Origin: Pelargonium cotyledonis
Lineage: Eukaryota > Streptophyta > Magnoliopsida > Geraniales > Geraniaceae
Reading direction: 5' to 3'
Length of the DNA: 64,000 nt
Assembly: GCA_036897625.1 (NCBI GenBank)
Contig: JAYMTA010000022.1
Location: forward strand, 31,253 to 95,252
The notes beneath the pieces were generated by a model that saw nothing but the letters and a program-made list of their open reading frames with translations, was not told the DNA's origin and did not search any database. Both the position numbers and the translations under genes were made by a program. Of this stretch, positions 1-12,689 are shown one piece after another (within the stretch, counting starts at the first letter, position 1; the number at the start of each line of letters is the position of its first letter).

Positions 1-2105
1 ATACAAGGGTTCTAATCCCTTCTTAAGTAAGATAAACCAATCTAAGAAATAAAAATTCCTTAGTTTTCATTCCTTGTTAACTAGAAAAATCCTGGAACCT
101 CAAGAACAAGAAAAGAGTACTCCTTTTGCCTTTGAACTTCTCTCTTGTAAAAAGGGTTCTTTGGTATTTCTATTATAATATATTTCTAAACTCAGGGTTC
201 CTGATCGACTATTCCCTTCTTTAAAAAGAGCCGGGGTACCCCAAATCCAAATAAAATGAAGGAACACTCCTATCTAGTTGATACTTAGTTATAGAAAATT
301 CCTCCTAACCTTCACTCTACTGGAATGGGATAAACTACTCTACAAACCCCTAAAATTCTCCTTGCTTGGAACAGCCCTCTTATACTTACTCCCGAATTGG
401 AAAACCTATAGAGGAACCTGGCAATCCAAGAGTGTACCTTTAAAACTTTCACCTTTAAATTAAGAAACTCTGGAACAAAATAAAAATAACTAAGGGCAAC
501 AAAACTTTATTATTTGCAGGAATACCGAAACTAATTGTAAGCCCGTTTCCGTGTCATAAAAAGCAAGCTAGCCTTTTCGGTAAACCGTTTGTACATTTCA
601 GAGATTTAGGGCCGTTTATACTACAAAATTCTTGGGTTGCAACCATTTATAGAGAAATAAAGCAAGGGGAATGCCGGTATAGCAACATAGACTAAACCAA
701 TCTATAATCTACGTTACCCTTCTAAATCTAAAAAGGTAAAGAACAACAACCCTAACAACAAAGGGAATCCTATAGCTTCTCTTCCGGGTCCTCCTTCCTC
801 TCTTCTTCCTTATCTAATAAAATAACTACCTCTAACAAAAGTCAAGTAATATAAAGACATAGATAAATAGAAATCTAAAACAAGAATAGAAAACAAAAGA
901 AGAAGCAACAAAGTCATAGGGTCTTTCCACTTTAAGAAACTCTGGACAAAGGGGGACTAAAGACAAGAAAACTCAAGGAATTACCATAATATTATATAAA
1001 ACTCACTACAAGGCTATTTAAATGCACTAAAAAGCAAGTTATCCCGCCAAGTAAGGTGAATTTTTTTTGCCTATCCGACCTATTTTTCGTTGATTTTAAG
1101 GCATAAATTTGATCGATACCAGGTTCTCAACAAGGAATTCCTTAGCAGTTCTCCTCTCTAAACGAAGGGAATTACAGAAGTAGGTTGTTGCCAAAGCAGG
1201 ACTGCTGTGGGGGAAGTCAAATAAGCGAGAGGAAAGGACTCTAGGGATAGGGGAAACCATTTCATTTAAGGAAGGGGTTAGGGGTAAGGATAGGTAGTAA
1301 TCAGGATTCTTTCAACTTTGCCGCTAAGAAGAAAAGACTTGCAGGAATTGCTAAACAAGGACTCTTTCTTAAGTTACACTACGCGCAAGCAGATACAAAA
1401 AAGAAAAGGGAGCTTCTGTCTTACACTAGGAGACTGAAGTATAATAAGCATATAAATAAACTGGTACTTTATAAGCGGATAACCCCTTCGGAGCTCTCTT
1501 GTGTTATTAAATATGAAGTCTCTCTCGCGGGTCTCAATCCTAGGAGGGGAGCCCCTCTCTTTAATAAAAACTGGAAGGGGGGCTAAAGAAGGGTAACGCA
1601 CAAGAGTATATTGATATAACTGCTTACCTTATAGCACCCCACCTTCTTCATACCTTGTTTCATAAACTGGTAAAAGTACTGTACTAAAATAGTGGATCCC
1701 TAATTACCCTAAAACATTTTTCAGAGGAATCCTAAGTGTTTATCCGAACGGCTCCTTTTTGGAATTAATATAGCAAATTCTTATAACTAGGGAACCCCCG
1801 AATTCCTGTAGTATAAAAGCACTACTTTATTTAGTTCTATATAGAATCCCGAATCCTTCCCCGGAAGCCCCCCTATTAGAAGCAATCCGAGTTACAAGTC
1901 CTACTTGTTAGTATCGAAAGATTTCTTTGACTAGCTGTTTTACTTGGTAAGCCACTAGAAAATACAAATTCAAATATTACTTACTGAAGGAAGGCTTTAG
2001 ATTGGAAATCGCTTATATAAAAAAGTCAGAGTTTTTAGTGTATGCTTTCCAATGTAGTTACTAGTAATAGTCACTCGAATGTAGTAAAGCGAGCAGTTAT
2101 CTTTA
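1..2105. other. Intergenic A+T-rich spacer
   Basis: No gene recognised on either strand. The longest open frames are 61 and 75 codons and match no family I know. A 15-base direct repeat, TTAAGAAACTCTGGA, occurs at 460-474 and 932-946; relatives lie at 17961 and inside the atp9-like sequence near 32290. Near 1545-1560 there is a G-rich then C-rich palindrome (GAGGGG-AG-CCCCTC). Short G+C-rich blocks such as GGGGTACCCC (about 234) and AAGGAATTCCTT (1132) interrupt the A+T-rich background. Confidence 0.6.
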
Positions 2106-2178
2106 GTCTTGTTTCCGATTGGTAGAGCAATGGACTTTTAATCAAACAGCATAAGGTTCAAGTCCAGCTATACTATTT
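2105..2178 (+). tRNA. tRNA-Lys(UUU)-like, degenerate
   Basis: A tRNA-like sequence with a standard D-loop (GATTGGTAGAGC, 2117-2128), an anticodon-loop string CTTTTAA carrying UUU (Lys) at 2135-2141, and a T-loop GGTTCAAGTCC (2155-2165). The order and approximate spacing match tRNA-Lys of bacterial/plant-organelle type. Base pairing is poor: the anticodon stem (ATGGA against TCAAA) and the T-stem are mostly unpaired, and no convincing acceptor stem can be drawn. It is probably a decayed tRNA copy; a tRNA repaired by editing is an alternative that the DNA alone cannot settle. Confidence 0.4.
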
Positions 2179-4090
2179 ATGGAATCTTTCAGTTTGAGAA
2201 ATCCTACTTGGGGAGAGTTATACCATCATAGAGCATTCGTCCACCTTTTATGAATTGTTTCTTGCTTTTTGGAAGGGTGCGCCGCCTTTTAGTTCTATGA
2301 ATATTTCTTTTTATCCGAACGAATTTGTAATAGTTACTCGCCTGGTTTTGGCAATTCTATCTCTTTTTAGGGTCTAATCAAGGAAACTACTTGACTAAGA
2401 GGATCCTTTGCTTATCTATTATATTTTGCTATAGTTGGATATAAGAAGTTTTTTTGCTTATGCTTATTTTCTCTCAAGGAGTCCTCTACCCACTTGTACT
2501 TGACTCAGAAATTCCATACCAAAACTAGCCTCGGTTTTCTATTTCAGGAGTATCAAAACAGGATCCTACTCTGCTTTCCCTTCTATTAACCCGTCTTGAA
2601 CCTTGTACATGTAGCTGCTTTTCATCTTAAACTAAGTTAGATAAGGTATACCTACCCCATTTGTATATCCCTTTCTAGCCTTTCAAAAGGACAGATTCTA
2701 TAAGTGATTAAAAAGTACTCCTTTTTTAATATGGAATGAGCAAGGCTCTCATATGACTAGCTATCCTAAGTATGATATAAAACTAAGAGACAAAGGCTTT
2801 GTTACGTTACAGTAAAGTAAAGCTTATGTACTTAAACTAAAAAAAGAAGAAAAAATAATCAAGCAAATAATAATAAGAAGCAAAGTTAAATATTGTTATG
2901 CAGTATCTAAGTCCTTTCGTTATAGAAGGCAGACGCCTTACAAGTACTTTGTTTTTAGCCCAGAAGCTAACATGATAACAAAGTAGTGGTAACGGGGTTT
3001 TATAGATTTAATTCCCTCGAGTTTTCTTTTACTAAGGTTTTTAATTCTTAATCCCAGCTTTATTAATCAGGAAGTTAGCTCTCTTAATAAAACTCTTGTT
3101 AAAGAGTGAAAAAGAAATGGAGATTAACCAAGAATATACTACAGTAAGACATGGGCCTCATAATATCCAAAAAGCCTGCGCTGCACTAAGGTCAATAATA
3201 CTGAGTTTTACTTGCTAAATAAGGGGTTCTATGTGTTGTAAACTCTATGGGGTCCTCCCTTTTTTCTGACCTTATGTAGGATTATTTACATTCTGCATTA
3301 TCCGGTATTATAGAAAAGTATAGTGCAAGTCACTCTTAGGCTCTCCTTACTCACTGTAAAGACACCAAAACTCTTTATTCTAGTTAGGCGACTCTATATC
3401 GATGGGCCGCCGTGTGTCAAATACACCGTGAATATCTAGATCTCGTAACGTAGAATAACTTGTTTATATAAGTAAACGGATACTCTTAAGGGCTTCCTAT
3501 TCACGTTTTTAGGATTCTCCTTGATAGGTTTTACACCAGGCAATCTAAAGGATTTCCTAGTATATCAGGAGTGCTTGTGGATATGAATAATATTATTAGA
3601 AGATTTTTTCTTTAGTAATACGTGTTGGAATGTCGGAATTGCGGGTATAGCGGGATTACCTTGAATTTCTTTCTCCCTTTAACTTACGAGATCTATACTT
3701 TGAGTTTTTTTAGTACCTCTAATTTGTTTTAGTTTAATTATTTATAAGGGATTTCGTTCAAGAAGGGTCTCAATCCGGAAAGGCTACCTTTTCTGTAGAG
3801 AGTCTCTTATTAGGATTTTCTTTGTTCCATAGGGTACGCAGAACGAGTTAACTCAACATATATTCCTTAAAAATTTATTTACAGCTGGTGTTTGAAAAGG
3901 AGGGGGTACTTTCAAGTACAAGAGTAAGTCCTTTTTACTCTATATATAGCTCAGGCTAGATACCTAAGATTAAAATTCTTAACCCTAGTGGACACGTTCT
4001 TTTATACTTTTTTATTTTATTTATTATCCCAGGTTTGTTAATAAGAAATAAATGCATACCTTAAATTTAAAATATAGGAGGAAGTTAATC
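2179..4090. other. Intergenic spacer
   Basis: No reading frame worth calling and no structured RNA beyond short palindromes. It holds an exact AAGGAGTCCT at 2476-2485, one of a dispersed set, and a small G+C-rich patch at 3399-3430 that can pair CACGG/CCGTG around TGTGTCAAATACA-like sequence. Otherwise A/T-rich with no repeats longer than about 12 bases that I could spot. Confidence 0.55.
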
Positions 4091-4091
4091 G

Positions 4092-4160
4092 CGCTCTGGA
4101 GCATTTGAACCCACGGCCTGCAGGTAAATCTTCCAACGCTCTACCAATCGGAACACGGAG
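4092..4160 (-). tRNA. tRNA-like sequence, degenerate
   Basis: On the minus strand the order is D-loop GATTGGTAGAGC, then GTTGGAAGATTTACC in the anticodon region, then T-loop GTGGGTTCAAATGC. This resembles organellar tRNAs that carry GTTGGAAGATT in this position. D, anticodon and T stems do not pair well and the anticodon cannot be assigned with confidence. Flanks are featureless. Probably a decayed or partial tRNA copy. Confidence 0.35.
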
Positions 4161-6785
4161 GCTTTGTCTTACCTTCAACAAAATCGAGTGTTAAGTCGTA
4201 CTAAGATATAGCCCAACGGCCCCAATTAAGTTATTCATTCTAATGACGCGTAGACAAAAGTAGGAGGTATAGCTTTACTTTAACCCAATTAGGAGATTCC
4301 TTAGTGGAAAGCCCAAACAGACTCAAATGCTATGATTGCCTTATTTGATATATAAATTGCTCTAAATTGTTTATAGGAAAAGGTCCTCTTTCCTAGCCAG
4401 AGGGATACTAAAAACTGGTTAGGTTATATAGAATTTATAAGATTGGAAACCTACCAGAGAGCTTTGTCGGTTTTTAGATGATGAAGGTCTCCCTCTCATT
4501 GGTTAAAATCCAGTGATTTTTAGTTATGATGTAAGAAATTTGTAGAATTTCTTTGAAATATAATTACTTAAGTTAATAGTTTTCAAGAGAACAACCCCCT
4601 ATTCATTTCTGTTCTACGGGGGTCTTATAATGATAAACTCGTCCTTAGATCTATATAACAAGGCAAAGCTTAAAATAATAAGAAAAAAATTAGAAGGAAC
4701 GCGGTCCGCTGGATAGCTCACTTTACACACCAAAACAATCCCTCCTTTTTTAGACGGTAACAAGTACGCCCCTTGTTTAAGAGGGCATTTCGGCTTTAAA
4801 AAGGTAACTCGATCTCTCTAATGAAAACTCGTGGAAATAGATTAGTTAAGCCAAGAAATTCAGATGGAAATTTTTTTTAATAGTGCTTATAGTATAGAGG
4901 GCCTTTCGTTTAGTAAAGGCAACCCCCCTTATCTTTCTTTATTTTAAAGTGAGGTTATAAAGAATTCCTTTTGATATTAGCCTCGGTTTCTTTAGTTAAG
5001 GCACTAATTATTTGGTTTTTAATGAGCATGGTATACCTTTCACAACAAGCTGAAAAGCCAAGCTCACTCTAAAGCTAAAGGAATTCCTTGTAAAAGGAGG
5101 GAATTCTTTAGGCTCTTACTTATAAGACTAGCTTGCCAAATCATTATACTCGAAATTTAAGAATTAATGAGTACCAGAAAAGATTTCCAGTAATAAGAAC
5201 CTAAAATTCTTAGTATGTGTGGGTAATAAGACAAATCCGCACACCTTATCAGACCAAAGAATGCCCGGCGCCTGTGAGGGACTCTCTTTCAAGCCAAGGG
5301 AAAGACTAAACTTTTTAGAAAACTCCTAGGGTAAAGGCAGTGTAAGTAAGGCTTTAAATTTGATGTAATAACCCCTTCTATCCCTCGGTACCAAAAGTTT
5401 TAGGTTAATATTTAGTGGAAAATTTCTAAAGAATAACTCTACACAAGTATAGGGTTGAATCCTTCTTTGATAGATCATAGTGATACTGGGTTTAATATAT
5501 TGAAGAACAGTCTGGAGAGCATATTTGGTCAGAGTATAAATCTCAACCTTACCGAGGACTATGGACTCCATGTAGATTATTAAAGTAGTTAAAAGGGGAT
5601 TACTGCTTATGGTATATTTTTCAGTAGACTAAAGCCAATTGTTATAAACTTAGCATTGAAGTTTCTATTTCGTAATTAATGGAATTTCTTCCTGTAAGTT
5701 AGAATTTTATGCCCTTAATGCTGGGTCAATTTTCTAGCTCTCTTAAGCCCTGTGTATCTCGGAAATCCTCATACAATAGAACTTACTTTGCCATTGGAAA
5801 TCTACAAGAGCACTCGCTTATCCCAGAAGGGCATATCATCTCACGAAAAAGAGTAAGCGCCTATATCCTTAACAAAAAGACTCCTGCTTGGTAAATCAGA
5901 GTCCAGCATACAGTTAAAACTAATAAGAAAAGTAGACTTTTCGTTCAAATATATCTTTAACAGAGAATGTATAGAAAGAGTAAGCGTGGTCGCACTAAAG
6001 CAGAATCAAAAGAATGTCTAATCAGCAAGGAAAAAGTAAAAGAATAGCTACTAATCATTGGTATTTAGCCCTTGGTTTTGTGGTATATCAAATTTTATAG
6101 TCTTATGGAAAGAGAATTATCTACTAGACTAGTTACTTTGTGGGTTCGTCCGAAGTAGGTCTCACAAGCATCTAAAATAAAAAATTTTAAGAGTCTAAGA
6201 GTTCTCTACTTTAGTTAGTTATTCTTATCTTATATGGGATACTTTTCTTCTTAGTACTTACCAGTCGAAGGTTTAAGTCCTTGTTGTAGCTAAAATACGC
6301 AAGCAGTTTATAAAAGAAAAAGAAGCGGTCCTGATAAGGAATTCCCTGGCCTAAAGAGTTCCAGTTAATTAACGGAAGGTTGGGTAAATGAGGTTATAAC
6401 CCTGAAAACAAGGAGTTTGCGTTCAAAGGTGATAACTCTTGGGATGATATTTGTTACTTACTGGAATTTATAAGTCTTAATATATTACACCTTGTTTAGG
6501 TAACATATATCCTCAAATTCTAAGAAATCGAGTCTAAATAGTAACCCCATTTCCTCTGGTTTATACTTCTCAGTTTAAGAACCTCCCAATTAAATCTTCT
6601 AAATAACAAGTCAACTGGCTAAGTCCTCTACTTTTCTAGATTAATAGATTAAGTGAACCCTTTTTTTACTAAGCGACACTGACTAAAACTATTGGAATAG
6701 TTATTATATTAAACCCCACAAAAAGTCAACTGAAAAGTACAACCCAAAAAACTTTAGCAGTATTATTTTAATATTAGGAAAAAGG
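4161..6785. other. Intergenic spacer
   Basis: No gene seen. It contains an exact AAGGAATTCCTT at 5078-5089, closely followed by GGAGGGAATTC, and a G+C-rich island around 5262-5280 (GCCCGGCGCCTG). Open frames of 81 codons (5326-5571, minus) and 61 codons (5709-5894, plus) look like chance: mixed composition, no membrane segment or recognisable motif. Confidence 0.55.
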
Positions 6786-6860
6786 GCTGTTGATAGTTTA
6801 GTCACTCTTGATTTTATAATCAATTCAGAGGTTCAAATCAAGAGGCACTAATTTATAATA
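6786..6860 (+). tRNA. tRNA-like sequence with anticodon-type hairpin
   Basis: A perfect hairpin TTGAT-TTTATA-ATCAA (6818-6833) is followed 7 bases later by a T-loop-like GAGGTTCAAATC. Read as an anticodon arm it would carry UAU or a near relative (Ile-type), but the loop has 6 or 8 bases rather than 7 depending on which pairs are used. The T stem does not pair and the D arm is unconvincing. A decayed Ile-like tRNA is the best reading, with low certainty. Confidence 0.25.
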
Positions 6861-9733
6861 TTAAAGCCCCTTTAGTCTATTCGGAATAGCTAAATGCTTC
6901 TATTTCCGGTCGTATTATAAGATACATATCCTTTGTTTTTTAATCCTTGATAATAGAGTTTTTTTTTTCAAAATATTTGCTAATCATAATCTAAGACCTT
7001 TTTAATCCTACATACACTTTTATTTATTAGTAAAAAGGCTTCTTGTAAAGAGAGAGCTTCCTTAGCAAAGCACATGCCAAAAACCTTACAACTCTCTACG
7101 AGCACCCGCAAAGGATTTCATTTAATGTTTTATTGTCTGCAATTTATAGATCTAAACTTTCCAGAATCACAATTCAGCAACAAAAACCTGGGAGTTAGTC
7201 AAGCGTCAAGCTCAGCTAGTCCCCCTCATTGTGAGATAAGATACTTGAATATCTAATTTATCTAGTACTAAAGCTTAAGGCTTTAATTAAGGGTTGAGCT
7301 GTAAGTTAGATATGATATACAAAGGGGGTCGAATTAAGTGTAAATTAAGTATAAGATATACGCAGCGATTATTCATAAAAGGAGGACCAAACATAAAAAT
7401 CTATTCAATTTAAATAAGCATTACGTCAAGTTACTAGGCGCAGTACAAGAAATAATAAGCTCTTAAATCTCTAAAAAGCCTTTTTTCTTCCTTTTTTCTT
7501 TTTGTGGTATCATACGAAGGAAACTCTAGTAAGATTCTCTATATAGGACGTGCTTTTTAAGGATAGGTTAGAAAACTGCAAAAAGAGACTTGCTAAGAAC
7601 TAAGTCAACTCAGAAAAGGATAGAACCCCGTTAAAAAATCAAGAGGAATTCGGAATTGCTAAACCGCGAGAAACCCCGGAAAAACCCAGATAAAAAAAGG
7701 GTGTTATTTCAGTGTAAGGCATTCCCTTTATATAATAAGAAACAATTCCTATTCTATGCAAACCCTTTACGTTAAGTACACTTTTAAGTAAGAAATTTTC
7801 TATAAATATATATAGCAATGGATCCCGTTTGGTGGAATATAACTTTGTTTCATTAATTCTATTTTTTAAGAATACTTTTTTGTTAATCCGGAGTCCCGGT
7901 TTAAGTGTACCTAACTATATACATATAATAATTGAAATGGAACTTATAGTTGTGCTTTTAGTGCCTTAGCTTAGAGAGTGAAATAAAAAACGGCACTTTC
8001 TGCTGGTAATCACGTATAGTGGAACTCGGGCAGTCCTCGAAACTTACTTGCTTTAATCTGGTTTCTTAAAACTTAGTGAACTTTCCTAAGTATAATGGAT
8101 TACCTATGCTTGTAATTAGATTAGTAATATGCGAACTTATTTAAAAAGTAGAAAAATACAGGAATGTCCCTTACAAAAGTAAGCGTCCTACAAGGGATTT
8201 GAATATAGTAAACTAAATTGAACAAAGGAAACCAACGCATAATTTTGCTACTACATAAACTCTTTGCTTACTGTAACCCCAAAATACCAAACACACAAAC
8301 CCTATCGAACACACTCTTCCTAGAAAGAAATAGGATTCCTTGAAACGGGGAAACCCTGTATAAAAATACAAAAACTTATGATTCTAACCTCAGCCAAGCA
8401 ATACTGGGACAAGATTAATTTCATTGTAAACAAGGGGCTCCGCTAGGAAATTCGTGGCATAGTACTTCAAAAACGAGTGTAACTTAAGTACAAAATAATA
8501 AATAGGAAGCCATATATATAACTTCCTAGTTGGCAAACCCATGTAAGATCCTTTTCTTCGATATAGGAGAAGCCCTCAGTTGTAGCCTATACCAAGGAAG
8601 TAACTCTAGCCCTAGTTTAACCCAGAAGTTTCTTTAACGTACTCACTACAGAATTTTTTGTTTTATAAAACAGTACATACCGAATTAAAGTTCCCCCCTT
8701 TCCACTTTACTAGTAAGAGAACGAATTTATAGATACCAATAAAAAAAATATTACGGATTAAAGGCGCCAGGTGCCTGCTTGGTAAATGGAGGAAAAAAGA
8801 TATTCACCCTACTTTTAAGGGTTCCCCGGGAGTTGCTCTTTATTAAAGCCAAGTTCTTTGGAATCTGAGAATAAGATAAAACTAAAAAAGGAGCTCTCTT
8901 ACTTTTCAAAAACAAAGAAAAACATTGATTCCTGCTTTTTTCTAGATTGCATCATACTTTTTACTCAGGGTGAGGAAGAGCAAGCTGTAGTTAGTGTAGA
9001 GCACTAGTTATATCTTTTAATGCTTTTTGGGATACCCTTTTTTGTACTTTCCTAATATTAATCTGAAATTTTTTGTACTGAGTTTTTTAAGTCAGTTTAT
9101 ATTATATAGATATCAAGAGCAGCTCTCTATGTCGCTTCTCCGATAATACTCAGTTCTATAATAAATTAGACTGCTTGTTAGCCTAAAAAAGATAATTTTT
9201 TATAAAAGCGCGTCCTTACAATATTATATATTTTTGAATTCTTGCTCCGGTAGGTAAAATAAATAAGTTGAGGCTATCTTATTTCTACTTTTTACGAATC
9301 GAGGAGACTTTAATACGTATACAAATAATATGAAAGCTTCTGTTTTACTCTAAGAGTCTGAGTCTAGGACCCCTCATTCAGAGAAGTTCACTTTTTCTTT
9401 TTGGTTTAGAGTGTAGTTTAAGATAAGAGCCGGCCCCTGTTTTTAATAGAAGAAGCTAGACTTAACTTAGGAATTTTACATTTGGCGTGAGACTTTTGAT
9501 AATAATACACCTACTCAGTGCAGAAAACAACAATACAGAGTAAGTTTTTTCATATGAATTAACAAGTATTTACTTAAATGAATAATTTTGGGGAATCTAT
9601 GTTGATCGATATTGTGGTTTAACTCTACCACTCGGTTCTAACAGGAAAGTCCCTACTAATACCTATAAAAGTAGAACATGAAAGCCAGATTTATATTGTT
9701 AAACCCTTCCTTTTAACGTTAATTACTATTTAA
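6861..9733. other. Intergenic spacer
   Basis: No gene recognised. A near-palindromic G+C-rich motif, GGCGCCAGGTGCCTG, lies at about 8764-8778 and could form a short stable hairpin in otherwise A/T-rich DNA. The 60-codon frame at 7074-7256 (plus) has no recognisable features. Confidence 0.55.
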
Positions 9734-9800
9734 ACACGACTTGAACCATCGACCGTTGGGCTAATCTTCCAATGCTCTACCAACTCCTTATAATACAAAC
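9734..9800 (-). tRNA. tRNA-like sequence, degenerate
   Basis: Minus strand: AGTTGGTAGAGC (D-loop), then ATTGGAAGATTAGCCCAACGG, where TTGG pairs with CCAA around an AAGATTAGC loop, then GATGGTTCAAGTCG (T-loop). The loop has G where the universal U33 should be, the T stem keeps only the innermost pair, and the acceptor stem is unclear. It is built like the 4.1 kb sequence and shares GTTGGTAGAGC and TTGGAAGATT with it, so the two may be diverged copies of one ancestor. Confidence 0.35.
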
Positions 9801-12404
9801 ATCTACAAGAATACCACTTTAACTTAGTACGCCTACACTGTAGCCGGGCGCCCGCCTTATCCTTTATGCATAGCGTCCCTTGTTAGTTAGAGCTCCTTGA
9901 ACTGTCCAGAACTTGTCTTTAGTTATTTTATGTACAGAAGTATAGAGCACTAATCTGATTGCCTACTGCTAATTAATCCTTTATTTTCAAAAGCAGTATC
10001 AAGGGTCTAGCTATTAAAGTCCTTCTCTTAAACCAAGGGTCTCAAACTTTCAATCTTTCAATTAGTGCATCTGCTAAAGAAAAAATAAGACTTTAAGTAG
10101 AAGTGCCAGTTCCTGGTGATAGTCCAAATGGAATATATAAGTATGAGTAACTAAATCTCCTCCATTATCATTATTGCAGTCATTCTCGTTTTTTAGTATC
10201 CAAAGAATTCTCATTGATTCTCTCTAATCTTATATAGGAGCGCTAAACTCTAAACGTCTATAGTTAATAGTAAATTTATAAAGAGTTTTAAATCCAGCAT
10301 TACTTTATATGATAACCCTTTCAACCTTGTGTATGTGCATGAGAAATTTCGTCAAGAAAGAACCTTCTAAACTATAGTATATCTTACAATTTTTGATTCC
10401 GCGAGTATCAAGAATAAGAAGTTGACAGGGTCTATAAACGATGGCTCAGGTGCCAATACTGAGTTTACATTCTTGTAGCTAGTCCAAAAGTGAATTTTAC
10501 TTTAGTTTGACAAACAAAGAAAAAAAAGAAACCTGAATTTATATCTGTTTATTATACAAAAATGACCCTTTTATCCTATATAGAGAAGAGCCCCTTAATA
10601 AGATTTTACGCCTGGAATCAGTCCAATCTTCAGTTGATCATATGGACCTATTAATAGTTAAGCTCATATTTGAGGTATACTTTTTGAGAAAAAACATCTT
10701 TAGTAGGAATATACAAGAGAGAAAAAAGTTCTATATCAGTCTATATTATACTGGACATAGTATTAGTTCCATACTTTCTAAAACCAAGGAATTGAAGCAA
10801 GCGTTTCACAACACAAAAGAAAAGAGCACTCAAAAGCACAGAACTAACAATTAAAAAAAAAAAGGGGGGGACTTAGAGAATTCTAAACAAATGACTTTGG
10901 CTACTTTCCCACTATAATTAGAACGAGAATATGAATACCCACATACCCAGCATCTACTTCTTCTTAACTTTTAAACCTATCTCTTAACAGCTAGAAATCT
11001 CCCTATTTGTTTCTTTTAAGTCGGCAGCTGTATACCTTTCCTCCGAACTATAAAACCCCTTCTTTTGAAGAAGAGTCTCTCTCAAATACCTGCACTCGTA
11101 CCCTTGATCAATACCATTCTAAGTAAGCTTTTCTTAGAAAACTCTAAGCAATATTGACTTTTTAAGTTGACACATCTTAAGCACAAAAACATTCAATTTT
11201 ATGAATACGCACCCAGTTTTCTATAGGATAAAAGTAGGTTTTTTCTTAAATTCTCTATTATTAAAGATTAATTTAGCACACTCAGAATGAATAAAGTAAA
11301 AATCTATTTATATACTTCCGTATACACGATTGAAACAAGATATTTTTGGAGCAAATAATTAATCCCTTAGGAAGTTCTTAAAACAAGACTAAGACTTGAG
11401 AAAGGTTTAATACCTCTATAAAGTTGTCCTATTCAGTTTGATTAAATATGTCTTACAGAAAACCTTCTTTTAATAACGTATAGTAAGAATAGCGGTCATT
11501 CTGGCGGATGAGTCTCATTTGTATAAGAAAATATAAGTAGAAGTTGATATGGGCACCTATAGGTCAAGTCTTTTCAAAGGCTAGGATTCCGGGGTTATTT
11601 AATAAAAGGAAAGTTGCTATATTTACCACTCTGGTATGAATATGACTGACTAAGTGGGCTATATTAAGAAAAAAATACATCAAACCTACTCGTAGCTAGC
11701 TGCTGAAGGTTAATTAATAATAAAAAGTACTCCGTTTAGGATAGGAATAGGATAAGAAATTTCTAAGGTTACGTAAGGACAGCAATGAGGCGGACCCCTA
11801 GCTAGTTATTTAAGCGTTTTTGTTGTCTTTCTGCCTTGCGTATTCAGGAAACTGAGACGTACTGTGTACAATCCTCAAAATATCCAAGACTTTAAGATTA
11901 TAAAGAGTTGGGCACTTATCGGAAATCTTACAGAATGAGAACCTTTAGTAAGGGGTTTTCCAGGGACCTATCACGTAACGTGTTCTGATATTTATTGAAG
12001 GGAGGACTTCTTTCAAAGCTGTAGATATAATTTGTATTAGCTCTAAATTACCTTTTTAAATTTAGTTTTATTTTTGCAATGAAGTAAGTGATGACTTACG
12101 AGTGTATGCGGCTCTCCCCAAAAAGTACTACAAGTACATGCATGCTCTTGCTCTCTTTTTCTAGTCCAAGCAATCAAGTTAAGGCTCGAGAATCTTCATG
12201 ACCCGTTCTTTAAAAACCTAGAAACTTGTTTGACTAGCGGAGGAAAAAGCCTAACTACAAGTACAGACCAATCCTTGTGTACTTCAATATCCCTGTCAGG
12301 CGGTGAACTAGATCCAGAAGATTCTATCTTATACATAAGGAGCTATACCCCTTTTTCAAGCTGTAAAAGAATCCTAATTTATAGATAAGAGTCCGCTTTC
12401 TTTA
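9801..12404. other. Intergenic spacer
   Basis: No gene recognised. GGGCGCCCG at about 9845-9853 is a perfect short palindrome. At 10853-10870 there is a purine tract of eleven A followed by seven G, immediately downstream of a 70-codon frame (10642-10854, plus; lysine-rich, hydrophilic, no recognisable motif). The stretch 10620-10850 is unusually poor in G+C-rich blocks compared with its neighbours. Confidence 0.5.
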
Positions 12405-12600
12405 GTAGTTATCACTATTGGGAGGGTGGCACCTTAGTAAGTAGATTATACATTATCCTTACCGACTAAAGCGCAGCGTAGAGCGGGTAATAGAGTATAC
12501 TAGATATTACATAGTACCACTATACCCACACATTTATTATAGACTTCTCTCCCTCTCTTTAGAACTAGAACCCCGGCCTTTAAGTCCTTGCCCTTAAAAC
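12405..12600 (-). repeat. Dispersed element, copy A (core)
   Basis: About 85 bases starting TTATCACTATTGGGAGG align with copy B at 34.74 kb over most positions. They include ACCTTAGTAAGTAGATTATA and the core TTACCGACTAAAGCGCAGCG...GCGGGTAA (12459-12490), whose ends TTACC and GGTAA can pair. Downstream it reaches ACCCACACA, the counterpart of ACCCACTAACTTC in copy B. Strand is given for the putative peptide frame beyond it. This is a diverged member of a repeat family, not a recent duplication. Confidence 0.5.
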
Positions 12601-12686
12601 TTATCCTTGGTATCCCTCCCTATTTTAAAACTTGTGCTTGTATTCCGCTCCTTGCTTTCTGCCCCATTATTACTTACCTTGCTTCA
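12594..12686 (-). other. Short basic/serine-rich frame in copy A
   Basis: On the minus strand, after a TGA, a frame starts SKVSNNGAESKERNTS and ends at TAA (12594-12596); it has no ATG. The opening AGCAAGGT matches the opening of the copy C frame at 47.68 kb (SKVIFNSNG). Rich in Ser, Asn, Lys and Arg. Too short to claim as a gene; recorded because comparable frames sit at the same place in other copies of the element. Confidence 0.2.
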
Positions 12687-12689
12687 GAT

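Noticed and set aside
965-990. AAACTCAAGGAATTACC, resembling the SSU 900-region
   Set aside because: Mismatch in the conserved GGAATTGRCGG part and no neighbouring rRNA helices.
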